NCBI GenBank assembly: GCA_026419785.1
Contig: JAODTK010005624.1
Coordinates: forward strand, 124,001 to 188,000
DNA length: 64,000 nucleotides
Reading direction: 5' to 3'
Origin: Sclerodactyla briareus
Taxonomy: Eukaryota > Echinodermata > Holothuroidea > Dendrochirotida > Sclerodactylidae
The translations under genes were made by a program, and so were the position numbers. The notes below the pieces were generated by a model that was not told the origin of the DNA, made no database searches, and was given only the letters and a program-made list of their open reading frames with translations. Below, one piece after another: positions 54,601 through 60,221 of this stretch (position 1 is the first letter of the stretch; each line of letters begins with the position of its first letter).

Positions 54601-57359
54601 TGGATGACAGGAGAAACAGCCCTGCCGGAAAAAAAGTGTTCTTGTTCAATGTGATACGGTTAATGCAACAATGTAGGAGGGTGACATGTGAAACACACAC
54701 AGTGCACAACAAGTATTTTCTTTTATGCCGCATAAAGGTCTGTTTAAACAAAGGCTGTTTTGGAGGGAATAGAGGGTATAATTTGAGGTCCCGTTACGAC
54801 TGTACCAGTCTCTAGTATTCCGTAAGCTGTATCATGGGCCCACCTACAGACTGCGTGCCACCCCCCCACACATGCTAAATCCAGCCCTGTTCATACCCCA
54901 GAGCCACTGACGCACATGATGTGACATCTGAACCGGCCCCATTACATCAAGTAAATTTCTGTAAATTCCCCTGAACCCCCACACCACCCCGCTATGCCCG
55001 AAACCACCCGCCCCCCCCACCACCACAGCAACCACCCCCCCCCCCCCCCCCACACAAGCCCCTTGCCATGAGCAATTTACCACTGACATACATACGGAGG
55101 TAACAAGAGGGTCGACATTAGATTGTGGTATGAACAAACACGTGAGGATAATGACTCTAAAAAAAGGACTAGCTAAACCACAACCAATATTGTGTTACCC
55201 TATGTTTTTATAGTGTTTGTATTTGATCAATGGCCAAGTTATCAGTCTGTTAATATCTGAACACACATCAGCAAAATTTATAAGCAGAAACATCCCTCGA
55301 AGGACAAAGCTTTTACATGGGAGATTTTAAAACAACAAGCTTTGTGGGAAGAGGTTTCGTCCAAAAAATTTTAGTAATTCACAATATTCAACCTCAGTAA
55401 GTTGTTTGTCACTCAAATGTGACTTATTTGTGTTGACAGTTGTATGAGATCACACATGTGCCCTCCTTTTCAGTTAATATTACACAATTTTTTTGGTGGC
55501 ATTTATCCCTCTCCATGGAACTAATAGGAAGGGTATCCACGCTATGATTCCAGTGCTAGGTTCCACCTTCTTCCAACTTCACAACACGCCTGGTGTCCAG
55601 GATAGTGTGGAAACTGGGTGGGAAATGTAATAGCCTACGTACCTGGGTGGCAAAATCTGTATTAGGTAGAGCCATCATCAAACCCGCCGGGCCCGAACCA
55701 GCTGTTTTAGCTCCTGGAGTTTTCCGAAGAGCCTCTCATCCTCCACGTCAAAGCCTCCTTCAACACCTGAATTTTGAGATACATATTGGAATATTACCAT
55801 AGTAGGAAAATTAATTGAGGGTTAACAAAAAAAAACAGAAAGCCAAAGGCTTAGTGATCCTTGACTCTCGACAACCTATAGCTAGAACACAAGGACAAAT
55901 GGGAGATTGCAACCAGCTCATTATGGGCCAAACATAACTCTGACAAATTTCCCATTTATTCTAAAACAATAGGGTCCGTATACATGTGATAAAGAAACTA
56001 CACACCAATTAAAGAATTTTACCGACATTGACCTATGGTGACCTCTGACCCAACCCCAAAAACAAGGTCCATGCACCACTGTGGGGAAACCACACATACC
56101 AAGTATGGGCCCCATCCATACAAGTGAAGTGAAGTTTAAGGTTACAAGCCAAAACTGGGCATAAAATATATTGACTATCACAATTTCCAATTTTTGGACC
56201 AAAATTTACCCCAACTAAACCAAAAACAATGGGATTCTGTTCTCCCAAATGAAAAAGATACACACCAAATTTCACCTGATCAGACGACTAATATCTGGAC
56301 TTATCGTGTGTACAAGGTTTTCACACTTTGCCCTAAGTGACCTCAGACAACTCTGACCTGACCCCAAAACAATAGGTTCATGTACTCATATGGGTAATCA
56401 TAGGGGTCATCAACCCCAAATCAAGTATGAACTGGAACAATCTGAGTGGGGTCGAGTTAATGTGTTGTGGCTAAAATTGCCAGTTTATCAATTTTCACAA
56501 TTTCCAAATTTCCCCCGAATCGACCCCGATTACACCAAAACAAATAGGGTCCTGTACTCCTAAGAAGAAAGCTGCATACCATATTCCAACCTGATCCAGA
56601 CCAGGCATCGGGACTACTGTGTGACAAGACTTTTCAGGGACTTTGACTCTATGACCTTTGACCTAACCCACAGATTAAGAACAATAAGGAGCATGTATCT
56701 CATCATGGGGATCTACCACACAAAGTATGAGCCCAAGCCATCCCAGCGGGGTCAAGTGATTGTGGTCTACAGCTAAAATCTGTCAAAATATAGCCATCTT
56801 CATATCATCCCCATTCCCTACCAAAATGACCCCTGCTTCACACCAAAAACAATAGGTTCTGTACTCACCATGGGAAGCAGTACAATGTTGAATTTCATCT
56901 TGATCGGACCAAGCAATTCATTAGACTATCATGGCAGGCGGTTTGTAGACTGTGACCTCTGCTGACCTCGGCAAACTATGTCCGACCCCGAAAAACAATA
57001 GGGATCATGTAATCACCATGGGGAACCCACATTCCCAGCCAGATGGGGTTAGAGTTTATCGTGTCCACAAGTTGCGCATAACACACACACACACTTACAC
57101 GGACACACTGTATGATGCATAGATTTGGGACTGTCGTCAAGGAATCGAAAATGGCTATATGAGCACGGGGTGTAGAACATGAAGATTATAAAACCAATCC
57201 AACCCATGTGATGGGCAAAATCTGCCTCGGAAGGAAATACCGCCTAGAGAATAATATAAGTGAATGTGTGTATCACTTACAATGAGCAATGGTTTCATAT
57301 CTTACCTATACGCTAAATTGGTTGGCTTCTCCAAATTCTCCACCTCTTCCTTTGGGTTT
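12598..57359 (-). CDS. USP5: USP5/USP13 ortholog (isopeptidase T), split gene, 5' end missing
   Basis: USP5 is a cytosolic and nuclear cysteine protease that disassembles unanchored polyubiquitin, recognising the free C-terminal glycine through its zinc-finger UBP domain. Exons listed separately match the family in order: linker with GVEGGFD, zinc finger ([12 protein letters not shown]), Cys box (LGNSCYMNS region), catalytic core ([29 protein letters not shown]), UBA1 ([13 protein letters not shown]), UBA2 ([14 protein letters not shown]), His box (SGHYVC) and the C-terminal end ([10 protein letters not shown] to YFYQRV plus stop). Most exons are bounded by AG and GT. Several exons contain one to three small indels relative to the family; others are clean, so uneven sequence accuracy is likelier than gene death. 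About 70-80 N-terminal residues and one exon between 29625 and 21104 were not found. Introns range from under 1 kb to about 9 kb and carry the repeats of the window. USP13 is the vertebrate paralog, and invertebrates usually have a single USP5/13. Confidence 0.93.
13100..13890. repeat. TGACCT-rich degenerate tandem repeat with C-run triplet
   Basis: Four to five diverged units of about 150 bp share TGACCTTTGACCT (13114-13126 and 13263-13275), CAACTTTCATG and AGTAGAAGCTGCT. Inside, at about 13497-13590, three copies of a 30-36-bp block combine a long C run with ATATGTACTCTTAGTCAAC. It lies in the last USP5 intron. Confidence 0.65.
14755..14910. mobile_element. Degenerate DNA-transposon end (GCGTAGCGAG type)
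   Basis: The words CGCGTAGCGAG and runs of G followed by a CCCCCTCCTCTC stretch resemble the termini of hAT-like non-autonomous elements common in marine invertebrates. No transposase and no clear partner end were found, so the family assignment is tentative. Confidence 0.35.
15088..15171 (-). CDS. USP5: USP5 exon with catalytic His box
   Basis: Bounded by TTTCATGCAG and GTAAGA, this clean 84-nt exon encodes [20 protein letters not shown] and then HILKEG. The His of SGHYVC is the catalytic histidine of ubiquitin-specific proteases. No indel is visible, so this stretch is accurate. It continues the frame of the 18648-18778 exon (DG, then KYKLMAF in the family) and hands over to WVIYND. Confidence 0.95.
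16110..17785 (+). repeat. Higher-order dimer repeat array with CA-rich tail
   Basis: About five units of roughly 300-310 bp follow each other. Each unit is itself two diverged halves sharing CAAAACAATAGGG, a TGTACTC block, ATACCAA and TTATCGTGTTAAC. Units carry TGACCT half-sites, with TGACCTTTGACCT at 17309-17321 and TGACCTCTGACCT at 17607-17619. The array ends in CACACACC...CACTGTCATGAGTGCATAG (about 17728-17785), a tail also found at 57.1 kb and in part at 43.65 kb. It lies in the USP5 intron between 18648 and 15171. Confidence 0.75.
17845..18180 (+). mobile_element. tRNA-derived SINE, copy 1
   Basis: A pol III promoter is visible: an A-box-like TGGCACAATCGG at about 17911 and a B box AGTTCGAATTCC near 17956, followed by a non-tRNA body. 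The same head (GGGCTGCGATGTGGATTTGG or a close form) and SINE body recur at 18905-19140. The acceptor stem does not pair, so this is not a functional tRNA gene. Confidence 0.7.
18648..18778 (-). CDS. USP5: USP5 exon: end of UBA2 and linker
   Basis: The exon gives DNNVERA, EWIFSH and [17 protein letters not shown] in closely spaced frames, the end of UBA2 (family form RAVDWIFSH) and the acidic linker before the His box. The donor is GGA|GTGAGT. The expected AG acceptor is not clean at about 18778, and about two indels are present, so the left boundary is approximate. The last residues (DGTG) join KYKLMAF of the next exon. Confidence 0.85.
18905..19145 (+). mobile_element. tRNA-derived SINE, copy 2
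   Basis: Head GGGCTGCGATGTGGATTTGG, A-box-like TGGCCAATTGGTGAG and B-box-like GGGTTTGATCCC, then TTTGACAATGGTACT and TCGCTGGTTGCTCAGC, parallel the copy at 17845-18180. A partial A box (TTGGCACAGTTGGTAGAGC) just upstream at 18865 suggests a third, truncated copy. Confidence 0.7.
19443..19556 (-). CDS. USP5: USP5 exon: UBA2 domain
   Basis: Between acceptor TTTTGCAG and donor GTATGTC the minus strand encodes SEDSV and [14 protein letters not shown]. The GF, QA and ALRAT pattern is the second UBA domain of USP5 (family form SMGFSRDQALKALRAT). UBA domains bind ubiquitin chains. The stretch between SEDSV and GFT is a few bases off, and the frame before SED contains a stop, consistent with one indel. 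Confidence 0.9.
20957..21104 (-). CDS. USP5: USP5 exon: UBA1 domain
   Basis: The exon starts after TCCTCCTCAG and ends at CCAG|GTATAA. It reads [15 protein letters not shown] and [16 protein letters not shown]. This matches the first UBA domain (family: MGFPMDACRKA, then EAAMNWVMSHMDDPD). The LVEMGF segment appears as a slightly shifted HCRYGNPP, so one or two indels are likely. It sits 8.5 kb from the next recognised upstream exon (29625-29710); one exon is missing between them. Confidence 0.93.
21150..24120. other. USP5 intron; no gene seen
   Basis: I searched this stretch for the missing USP5 exon and did not find it. A block at about 21305-21385 (TGCTTATATAGCAC and neighbours) resembles the tail of a tRNA-derived SINE. 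Two overlapping minus frames at 22177-22703 (136 and 84 codons, one with CPKC) have no recognised domain. Confidence 0.4.
24120..29040. repeat. Spacer-like GC-rich block: two tandem 2.1-2.3-kb units
   Basis: After a unique GC-rich leader (24120-24605), unit 1 (about 24605-26735) and unit 2 (about 26740-29040) are diverged copies. Landmarks repeat at an offset of about 2.14 kb (for example CCCGGCGCT at about 24635 and 26770). Each unit has (i) a GC-rich part with three or four roughly 75-bp subrepeats containing CCGAGGTGTAAC and CCCCGTTCGG, (ii) a CTTCGAGCGC/CTCTGCCGT block, (iii) AT-rich subrepeats of about 110-120 bp with GAATCACTTCCGACATGA and ATTGCAGTATAAGAC, and (iv) a GC-rich segment with CGCCGCGCGCGGAG. 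Nested subrepeats of this kind are typical of a ribosomal RNA intergenic spacer, but no 18S, 5.8S or 28S sequence was recognised, so that identity is inference. The open frames here are GC-driven artefacts. Confidence 0.6.
24126..24156. other. Two overlapping, mutually exclusive hairpins
   Basis: GTCCC (24126-24130), loop TTCA, GGGAC (24135-24139) forms one hairpin. GGGACTTAA (24135-24143), loop TTTA, TTAAGTCCC (24148-24156) forms another that shares the GGGAC arm. They sit exactly where AT-rich intron sequence changes to the GC-rich block. Confidence 0.6.
29041..29265. repeat. Copy of a block also present near the USP5 zinc-finger exon
   Basis: TTTTCGGCGATGAAAAA, AAATGGCAAATTAAGAAGG and AGGACGATAGRGTTGCC-type words also occur at about 46010-46210 and 48950-49160. 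It marks either a dispersed repeat or a misplaced read end at the right edge of the spacer-like block. Confidence 0.65.
29268..29595. repeat. About 78-bp tandem repeat, four copies
   Basis: Units share ATGGTCAGTAAC, CCTGGTTCCACCCCA, TGGCATCTCACT and ATGAAACCAG. Four diverged copies lie immediately downstream (in gene direction) of the USP5 exon at 29625-29710. Confidence 0.8.
29625..29710 (-). CDS. USP5: USP5 exon: catalytic core FPDYL segment
   Basis: Between TGTGTTTAG and GTAAGTACG the frame reads [20 protein letters not shown], then TGFKKLG. The family form is [21 protein letters not shown], a core strand and helix of the protease fold. The following DWVPKKL motif is altered to TGFKKL. 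The next family segment (about 60 residues up to UBA1) is not found on the lower-coordinate side, where the spacer-like block begins. Confidence 0.93.
31165..31469 (+). mobile_element. tRNA-derived SINE abutting a USP5 splice donor
   Basis: An A-box-like GTTGGCCTAATTTG is followed by TTGTACCCTTGAGC, GGTGTACAAATGGAGA, ATACTCTCCGGGATT and GCAAAGCACTTTGGTGG. All are shared with the better copy at 35849-36120. The tail is an A/T trinucleotide-like AATAATAATTATCATTATT. It ends directly at 31469, where the exon 31470-31649 ends on the minus strand, so the tail and the splice donor are contiguous. Confidence 0.75.
31470..31649 (-). CDS. USP5: USP5 exon: catalytic core with VPF-CLE motif
   Basis: After CCTTCATAG the exon reads [12 protein letters not shown] (first codon shared with the previous exon), then [16 protein letters not shown], and ends before GTAATAATG. 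The family has YEEKKRQAEE, then VPFSSCLEAYGAPEQVDDFW. The middle and the WST region carry small indels. The donor site borders the tail of a SINE. Confidence 0.9.
32942..33097 (-). CDS. USP5: USP5 exon: VEER segment of catalytic core
   Basis: The acceptor is ATTTTCCAG. Three frames together carry the family features: RNSV at the start, VEERNEC in the middle, and AATNI at the end (family: RNCRSSENPNEVFRFLVEEK, then LPVPMDAALN). Two or three indels interrupt the frame. The expected donor lacks its T (G|GAGGG), which fits a one-base loss. The last base G pairs with AT of the next exon to give the D of DEVNA. Confidence 0.85.
33735..33855 (-). CDS. USP5: USP5 exon: QDGIAPRM and QQDA helix
   Basis: Between CCTCCCCAAG and GTAACTTG the exon encodes [19 protein letters not shown] and, one base out of phase, [17 protein letters not shown]. 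Both match the family ([17 protein letters not shown], then RQQDAQEFFLHLINMVE) very closely. One missing base between the two halves is the only disturbance. Confidence 0.96.
34642..34717 (-). CDS. USP5: USP5 exon: AKFGQ and acidic loop
   Basis: Between CCCACTCCAG and GTAAGTATTG the exon shows AKFGQ, ILSGD and [12 protein letters not shown] in shifted frames. The family has VAKLGHGLLSGEYSKP and an acidic stretch. Two or three single-base losses are implied. The first G completes the methionine codon AT|G from the preceding exon. Confidence 0.88.
35336..35407 (-). CDS. USP5: USP5 exon: clean 72-nt core exon
   Basis: This exon is intact: acceptor CCTAAG, coding [19 protein letters not shown] then FNVQM, donor GTAAGTCAC. 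It aligns with the family's KYVDKLEKIFQNAPTDPTQD-FSTQV. It is one of two exons without any indel and shows the gene's true coding quality. Confidence 0.95.
35849..36120 (+). mobile_element. tRNA-derived SINE (best copy)
   Basis: A box TGGCCTAATTGGTCAAGGC and a B-box-like GGTGTGGGTCGAGCC are followed by CACGTTGTACCCTTGAGC, ATACTCTCCGGGATTG and TATAAAGCGCTTGAGCAC, ending near GCGCCTATATAAG. The tail CGCTTGAGCACTATGG...CTATATAA is typical of tRNA-SINEs in echinoderms. It is inserted in a USP5 intron. Confidence 0.8.
36425..36481 (-). CDS. USP5: USP5 exon with catalytic cysteine
   Basis: Between TTTCATTCAG and GTACTTGAG this 57-nt exon covers the Cys box. The preceding exon ends in AG and this one starts with C, giving the Ser of NSC. 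TGT at 36478-36480 is the catalytic cysteine. The next codon reads TAA where the family has tyrosine (CYMNS or CYLNS), then ATG AAC. Later PVLQVL and, shifted, IPDFVQR match VVQVLFSIPDFQR. Three disturbances in 57 nt either reflect base errors or mean this copy cannot make an active enzyme. Confidence 0.88.
36800..38640. other. USP5 intron; unexplained minus frame
   Basis: No exon of USP5 was found between the Cys-box exon and 38690. A 73-codon minus frame at 37190-37411 (begins [15 protein letters not shown] and contains FDFESWYCE) looks protein-like but matches nothing I recognise. The rest appears unique and AT-rich. Confidence 0.35.
38690..38926 (-). CDS. USP5: USP5 exon: after zinc finger, up to Cys box
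   Basis: Acceptor ATTGCAG, donor GTATGATT, 237 nt. It begins [20 protein letters not shown] (family: ADVYSYDEDDMVLDPSLAEHL), then DKTEREI (KTDKTMTELEI), then ESWEWIPY (IGEWELI), and ends [19 protein letters not shown] (QESGVPLKPLFGPGYTGIRN). Two in-frame stops and several shifts are present. The final bases (CTGGGAACCAG) correspond to LGNS of the Cys box. Confidence 0.85.
39202..39586. mobile_element. MITE-like element with inverted ends and TA flanks
   Basis: The left end TAGGGCCGGACAAATGCGCG and the right end CGCGCAATTTGTCCAGCCCTA are inverted copies with one indel and about two mismatches. TA stands at both outer edges. The 385-bp interior has no transposase and contains AAACACGCAAACAAAGCG. 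This is a non-autonomous DNA transposon; TA duplication suggests a Tc1/mariner-type source, while the GGGCYGGACAAAT end also resembles hAT termini. Confidence 0.75.
39710..40575. repeat. 45-bp minisatellite array, about 19 copies
   Basis: The unit contains GTAGAAGGGCTCACCCTCC, TTCCACACCGCACTTAGG and TCCACTG. The array is indel-noisy. Because 45 is 15 codons, several minus frames stay open and give repeated VWKEGEPF-type peptides; these are repeat artefacts. It lies in a USP5 intron. Confidence 0.9.
40576..45754. other. USP5 intron rich in TGACCT repeats
   Basis: No exon was found. At 43190-43720 and 44000-45250 lie diverged relatives of the CAAAACAATAGGG/TGACCT repeat family. The first ends in a CACACA tail with GTGCATGATGCAT (43639-43700). 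The second ends in ACGGACAGACAGACCGACAG-type GACA microsatellite (45182-45235). Direct half-site pairs TGACCTTGAATGACCT occur near 43511 and 44027. Confidence 0.5.
46800..47035 (-). CDS. USP5: USP5 zinc-finger UBP exon, copy 1
   Basis: The acceptor is CTGTTTTCAG, the donor CGCAG|GTATC. Fragments [32 protein letters not shown] and PLAVKL match the USP5 zinc finger ([20 protein letters not shown], then [19 protein letters not shown]). In the family, the three Cys and one His of this domain hold zinc, and the pocket binds the ubiquitin C-terminal GG. The first two Cys codons are scrambled by indels here but legible in copy 2. Confidence 0.93.
48211..48289 (-). CDS. USP5: USP5 exon before zinc finger, copy 1
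   Basis: Acceptor GACCTCAG. Legible fragments are ADS, ASITAD-like and AWDGD; compare copy 2 for a better reading. The family has LLSADSASRKQEVQAWDGEVRQVSK. The donor should be AAA|GTAAGT but reads GAAGTT here. Confidence 0.8.
49768..50002 (-). CDS. USP5: USP5 zinc-finger UBP exon, copy 2
   Basis: Acceptor TGTTTTTCAG, donor GCAG|GTATGAAT. It begins [20 protein letters not shown] followed by C, then [24 protein letters not shown] and GTPGSEA-type shifted ends. The family's zinc ligands can be placed: Cys in SGWKC, the second Cys two residues on, and His in GNNHAVE. It is about 2.97 kb from copy 1. Confidence 0.93.
51224..51303 (-). CDS. USP5: USP5 exon before zinc finger, copy 2
   Basis: Acceptor GACCTCAG, donor AAA|GTAAGTTAG. 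It reads TAIITAD, then [11 protein letters not shown] and a short basic end. This matches the family's ADSASRKQEVQAWDGEVRQ just upstream of the zinc finger. Confidence 0.88.
51930..52150. mobile_element. Transposon-like relic (GGGGCCCCC type), copy 1
   Basis: GGGGCACCAGGGGCACTTG and GGGGGCCCCCACATT are followed by two ACCCAATTTTTTTATTGATTG blocks. This resembles one end of a degenerate non-autonomous DNA transposon. A second copy is at 53850-54130 as part of block C. Confidence 0.4.
53171..53251 (-). CDS. USP5: USP5 exon before zinc finger, copy 3
   Basis: The same exon again (IITADSA, then a shifted GRGYCAW-type stretch), with acceptor GACCTCAG and a GTAATT donor. It lacks a following zinc-finger copy of its own because block C follows block A here. 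Confidence 0.75.
53850..54130. mobile_element. Transposon-like relic (GGGGCCCCC type), copy 2
   Basis: Duplicate of the relic at 51930-52150 (GGGGGCCCCCCACAATTT, ATTTTTTATTGATTG, TTCGGTGCACATGATC), differing by indels. Confidence 0.4.
54985..55060. repeat. C-rich low-complexity tract
   Basis: Runs of C up to 18 long with CCACCACC interruptions. The minus strand is G-rich and could form G-quadruplex-like structures; there is no gene. Confidence 0.6.
55643..55766 (-). CDS. USP5: USP5 linker exon with GVEGGFD
   Basis: Acceptor AAAATTCAG, donor CACCCAG|GTACGTAG. The start reads [11 protein letters not shown] and the end, in another frame, [11 protein letters not shown]. The family has LAIGVEGGFD at this place, then an LP motif shortly before ADSASR. 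A net one-base shift separates the two ends. The first Gly is completed by the preceding exon. Confidence 0.85.
55960..57130 (+). repeat. Second higher-order dimer repeat array with CA-rich tail
   Basis: About four diverged units of the 16110-17785 family (CCAAAACAATAGG, CAAGTATG, ATACCAAATTTC-like, GACC words), with TGACCTTTGACCT at 56652-56664. It ends in CACACACACACAC and CACACTGTATGATGCATAG (about 57079-57125), the same tail as the 17.7-kb copy. It occupies the USP5 intron between 57306 and 55766. Confidence 0.75.
57306..57359 (-). CDS. USP5: USP5 most 5' exon recognised (KEE...KPT linker)
   Basis: Between CTTCTTACTCAG and GTAAGATATG the 54-nt exon encodes [17 protein letters not shown]. 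The family has RRPKEEDPATG, then KKPTRLAIGVEGGFD. The bases GCGTATAG would read LAIG into the next exon if one G were absent, so a single extra base is likely. No exon for the start codon or the N-terminal variant UBP domain was found above this point. Confidence 0.85.
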   Translation of the reverse strand, partial: KPKGRGGEFGEANQFSV

Positions 57360-57364
57360 CTGAG

Positions 57365-58590
57365 TAAGAAGGGAGAAAAGGACACTGAGCAGGGAATACC
57401 TATAGCTGAAGATGATGGGCCCCTTATAGGTTTGGTGACCTATACAACCAGGATTGTCAGTCAATTACCTGGCTCTGGACCATTGAGACACTGTACAGAT
57501 GGAGAGGGTACGGTATAGGAACGTCGATAGGGTAGGCGCACCAGGCAGGGCACTGGGTGGGGCGGTCAGTACACAAGCAGTATTGGAGCCAAGCTGCCTG
57601 GCACCCTTTTTTGTAGTGATAATATACTGTATAATTCACATTATAACGGACCCCAATATCACATGTATGTCACAGAATAGTCAATATGATATGGATGGAG
57701 CGAGAGGTAGGAAATAGACAGGAAAGACGGAAGATGGATGGGACGACAGATAGCTAGGCAAAAGGTGGAAGTGGAAGAAAAACAATAGACCACAATGAGC
57801 CAGGCTTAGCTGTTGGCTAAAAACACATTTTCCATAATTCTTCTTTTCTCTTCAGATGAAATGCTCATTATGGCTATTCGGGAGGGTATTCACACTTATC
57901 AACAAACGGAGATAGTGTCAACTAACAAGTTTCAAGGTGGAGGTCAGGAAAAGTTGCCTTTTTAACCCAGTTATATATCAATTCAATTCAATGGATAGCA
58001 CATTACAGCAAATAATTGTTCAAGTACCCAAAAAAAATGTGACAAATAGTGCTGATTTGGTGTACTTATTACACTGAACATTCACTTTTGAGCAAGTAGT
58101 GCAAGGTAGGGTGTAAATAGTGAAGCGTCCTACACTCATTTTCTTTAGTATTTCGTCATGTACATGTAAGAATGTGAATCAAATAAAGAGTTGCAATTTA
58201 GGATTCATTCAGACTCCTAATCATGGTCCACCACTTTCTTTCTTTGCTCAGTCATGCAGACATATGCTAGGCACAGAAAGGGGGTACGTAAAGTGGGCCA
58301 GTTTATGTCCATGAGTGAAGGTAATGTAGGCAATGGCGAACTGGCGGACTGCCACCCTGACCTAGATACATAGCCACCCACGCCCCCCCCCCAGTAACTA
58401 TAACCAAACCAGTGACCACCTTTGTTACCTTTGTTTTGATGTCTTTTTTTTTTCCCAATTATTTTTGGGTAGAGGGGGTTTACGTTGACTGGAAGTGCCG
58501 CAAGACATGCTCCTTACAGAGGACAAGGAAGCATGTACATACAGACGAACAGTCATCACCAATCTAGCTGATGTGTAGAGAAAGCAAAGG
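57365..58590. other. No gene seen
   Basis: I searched the minus strand for the USP5 N-terminal exons and found none. A 60-codon minus frame at 57457-57639 ends at a donor-like CCAG|GTAATTG but has no USP5 resemblance. A (T)-run and CCCCCCCCC tract occur near 58385 and 58445. Confidence 0.4.
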
Positions 58591-58597
58591 ATCGTAG

Positions 58598-59457
58598 ATG
58601 ATCATACGATGATACTGTCATTACTGATGAAACTGTCATTACGGTTATATGTTCAGATGGATATTCAACGTACACTACCCGATGCTAAGTTCGTCACGTG
58701 GTGTGACGATCAATGGTACAGCTAAGTTGTCAAAAACTAAAGAAACTGATTATAGATTTCCGCCGTAAGCCGCCCTTCAACCGCTCCATCCTTGTTCATG
58801 GAGAGCAATGGCAAAACAAGAAGGACACCTATAAATATTTAGGAATTATGTTAAGCAATAAACTTGAATGGTCGAGCAATAGTACATGTACATAAGAAAG
58901 CGAATCAGAGGATTTATGTCCTACGTAAAATGAAAAATTTCAGAGTGGATACAACTATCATGGACATTATTTCTACGACTCCCTTATCACTAAAGGTATA
59001 CTGTACAATATTATTTGCTATTTGCAAATACTATAGAAATGTGCCAAGATGCGTGGGGAACAGAAAAGCCGCTCGCGGGTAATTGGGGTTCACCTACCCT
59101 AGATGAACATCTGACTCACGAGAGAGTCTGCAAAAACAGGTGGACACAAATCATGCCGAGACCAACCATCCCTGTTCGAGCACTAAGTTTTCAACCGTCT
59201 GGATTGAGTCCCCCACCTTTTTTCTGCCCCCCGCGTACATCAGAGCTCGTTACAGAATCATTGGTGCCTCCTTTATCCACATTTTTCAATTCGCACGGAA
59301 GAAGATAATTGTAATTCCGTGATTTTCTGCATATGTATTGTTGTGTAGATCGTCTATATGTAATTATGGTTATTATGTGAACGACCTGTGTTATGCAAAT
59401 TTTACCAATTGTGGACAATAAATAAATCCAATCCAAATCCAATCCAAATCCAATACA
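58598..59457 (+). mobile_element. LINE 3' fragment (CR1/L2-like reverse transcriptase end)
   Basis: The fragment enters at the reverse transcriptase box C (YDDTVI, 58605-58622) and continues with KKLIIDFRRKP, DTYKYLGIMLSNKLEWSSN, HKKANQRIYVLRKMKNFRVD. These are the conserved C-terminal part of non-LTR retrotransposon polymerases. The frame is interrupted by stops and shifts. It ends with a 3' region and an AATCCAAATCCAATCC microsatellite tail, typical of CR1/L2 clade elements. It is 5'-truncated, so dead. Confidence 0.85.
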
Positions 59458-59465
59458 CTTTGTAA

Positions 59466-60221
59466 CTAAAGTAAATTAGCCGCGTGTCCATGCACGCGGG
59501 CGGGAGGGCGTCTAAATCGCTCATAGTTATTTTTCAAGGGCGCTGTTTCCATGCAAGCGGCAGCGGGCGTTTCTCGAATCGGTCATATAGCGATTTTTTT
59601 GTTCCGCCCTCCCCCGCCCCGTCTTTGTATTTTGTAATATCGAATTTCCGGGGAGTTCCCTCAATCATACCGGCTCTTATCCCGAAATGAGCGTACGAGA
59701 ATTTTTATTTTTGAATAATTTTCAAAAACAACATTCAAATCGTATTCCACACTGGATGAATTTCTACAGCTTGTCCTCTATTTTTTTTAAACAGCCAGAC
59801 AAACCTGTTTGAAAACATATTACATGTTTTTGAACCAATTGATATGTCCAAGTATTTGCTAATTCATCTCCAACCTGTCAATTGTGAGTTTTAATAGTGG
59901 GGCCGTAATCGTTGACATTTAGAACATTAAGAAAATGAACACACCGGGTTTAGGTTTAACATGTTCGTCCGGTTTTGATGAATAATATTAATGAATAATA
60001 TAAGAAATAATGATAATTATAATAAATGATAATAATAATAACACCAATAATAATATCCACAATAAAAACATAATAGTAGGCTACAGCGTTCTTATATATC
60101 GCACATACACACTACAAGTGAGAAGAGTGCGTGACTTGAGAAACCTCCCGCCCGCGTGCATGGAACGAGTCGTCCAAAACCCCGCCCCCCCGCCCCCTCC
60201 CGCATGGAAAGTGGCTTTAGA
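59466..60221. mobile_element. GC-rich inverted-repeat element (candidate MITE)
   Basis: The left end contains CCATGCACGCGGGCGGGAGG (59489-59508) and a second TTTCCATGCAAGCGG block. The right end contains CCTCCCGCCCGCGTGCATGG (60144-60163) and CTCCCGCATGGAAAG. The two 20-mers are perfect inverted copies. The interior is AT-rich, with AATAATAATAATAAC simple sequence. CTAAAG stands near both outer ends. No transposase is visible. Confidence 0.6.
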
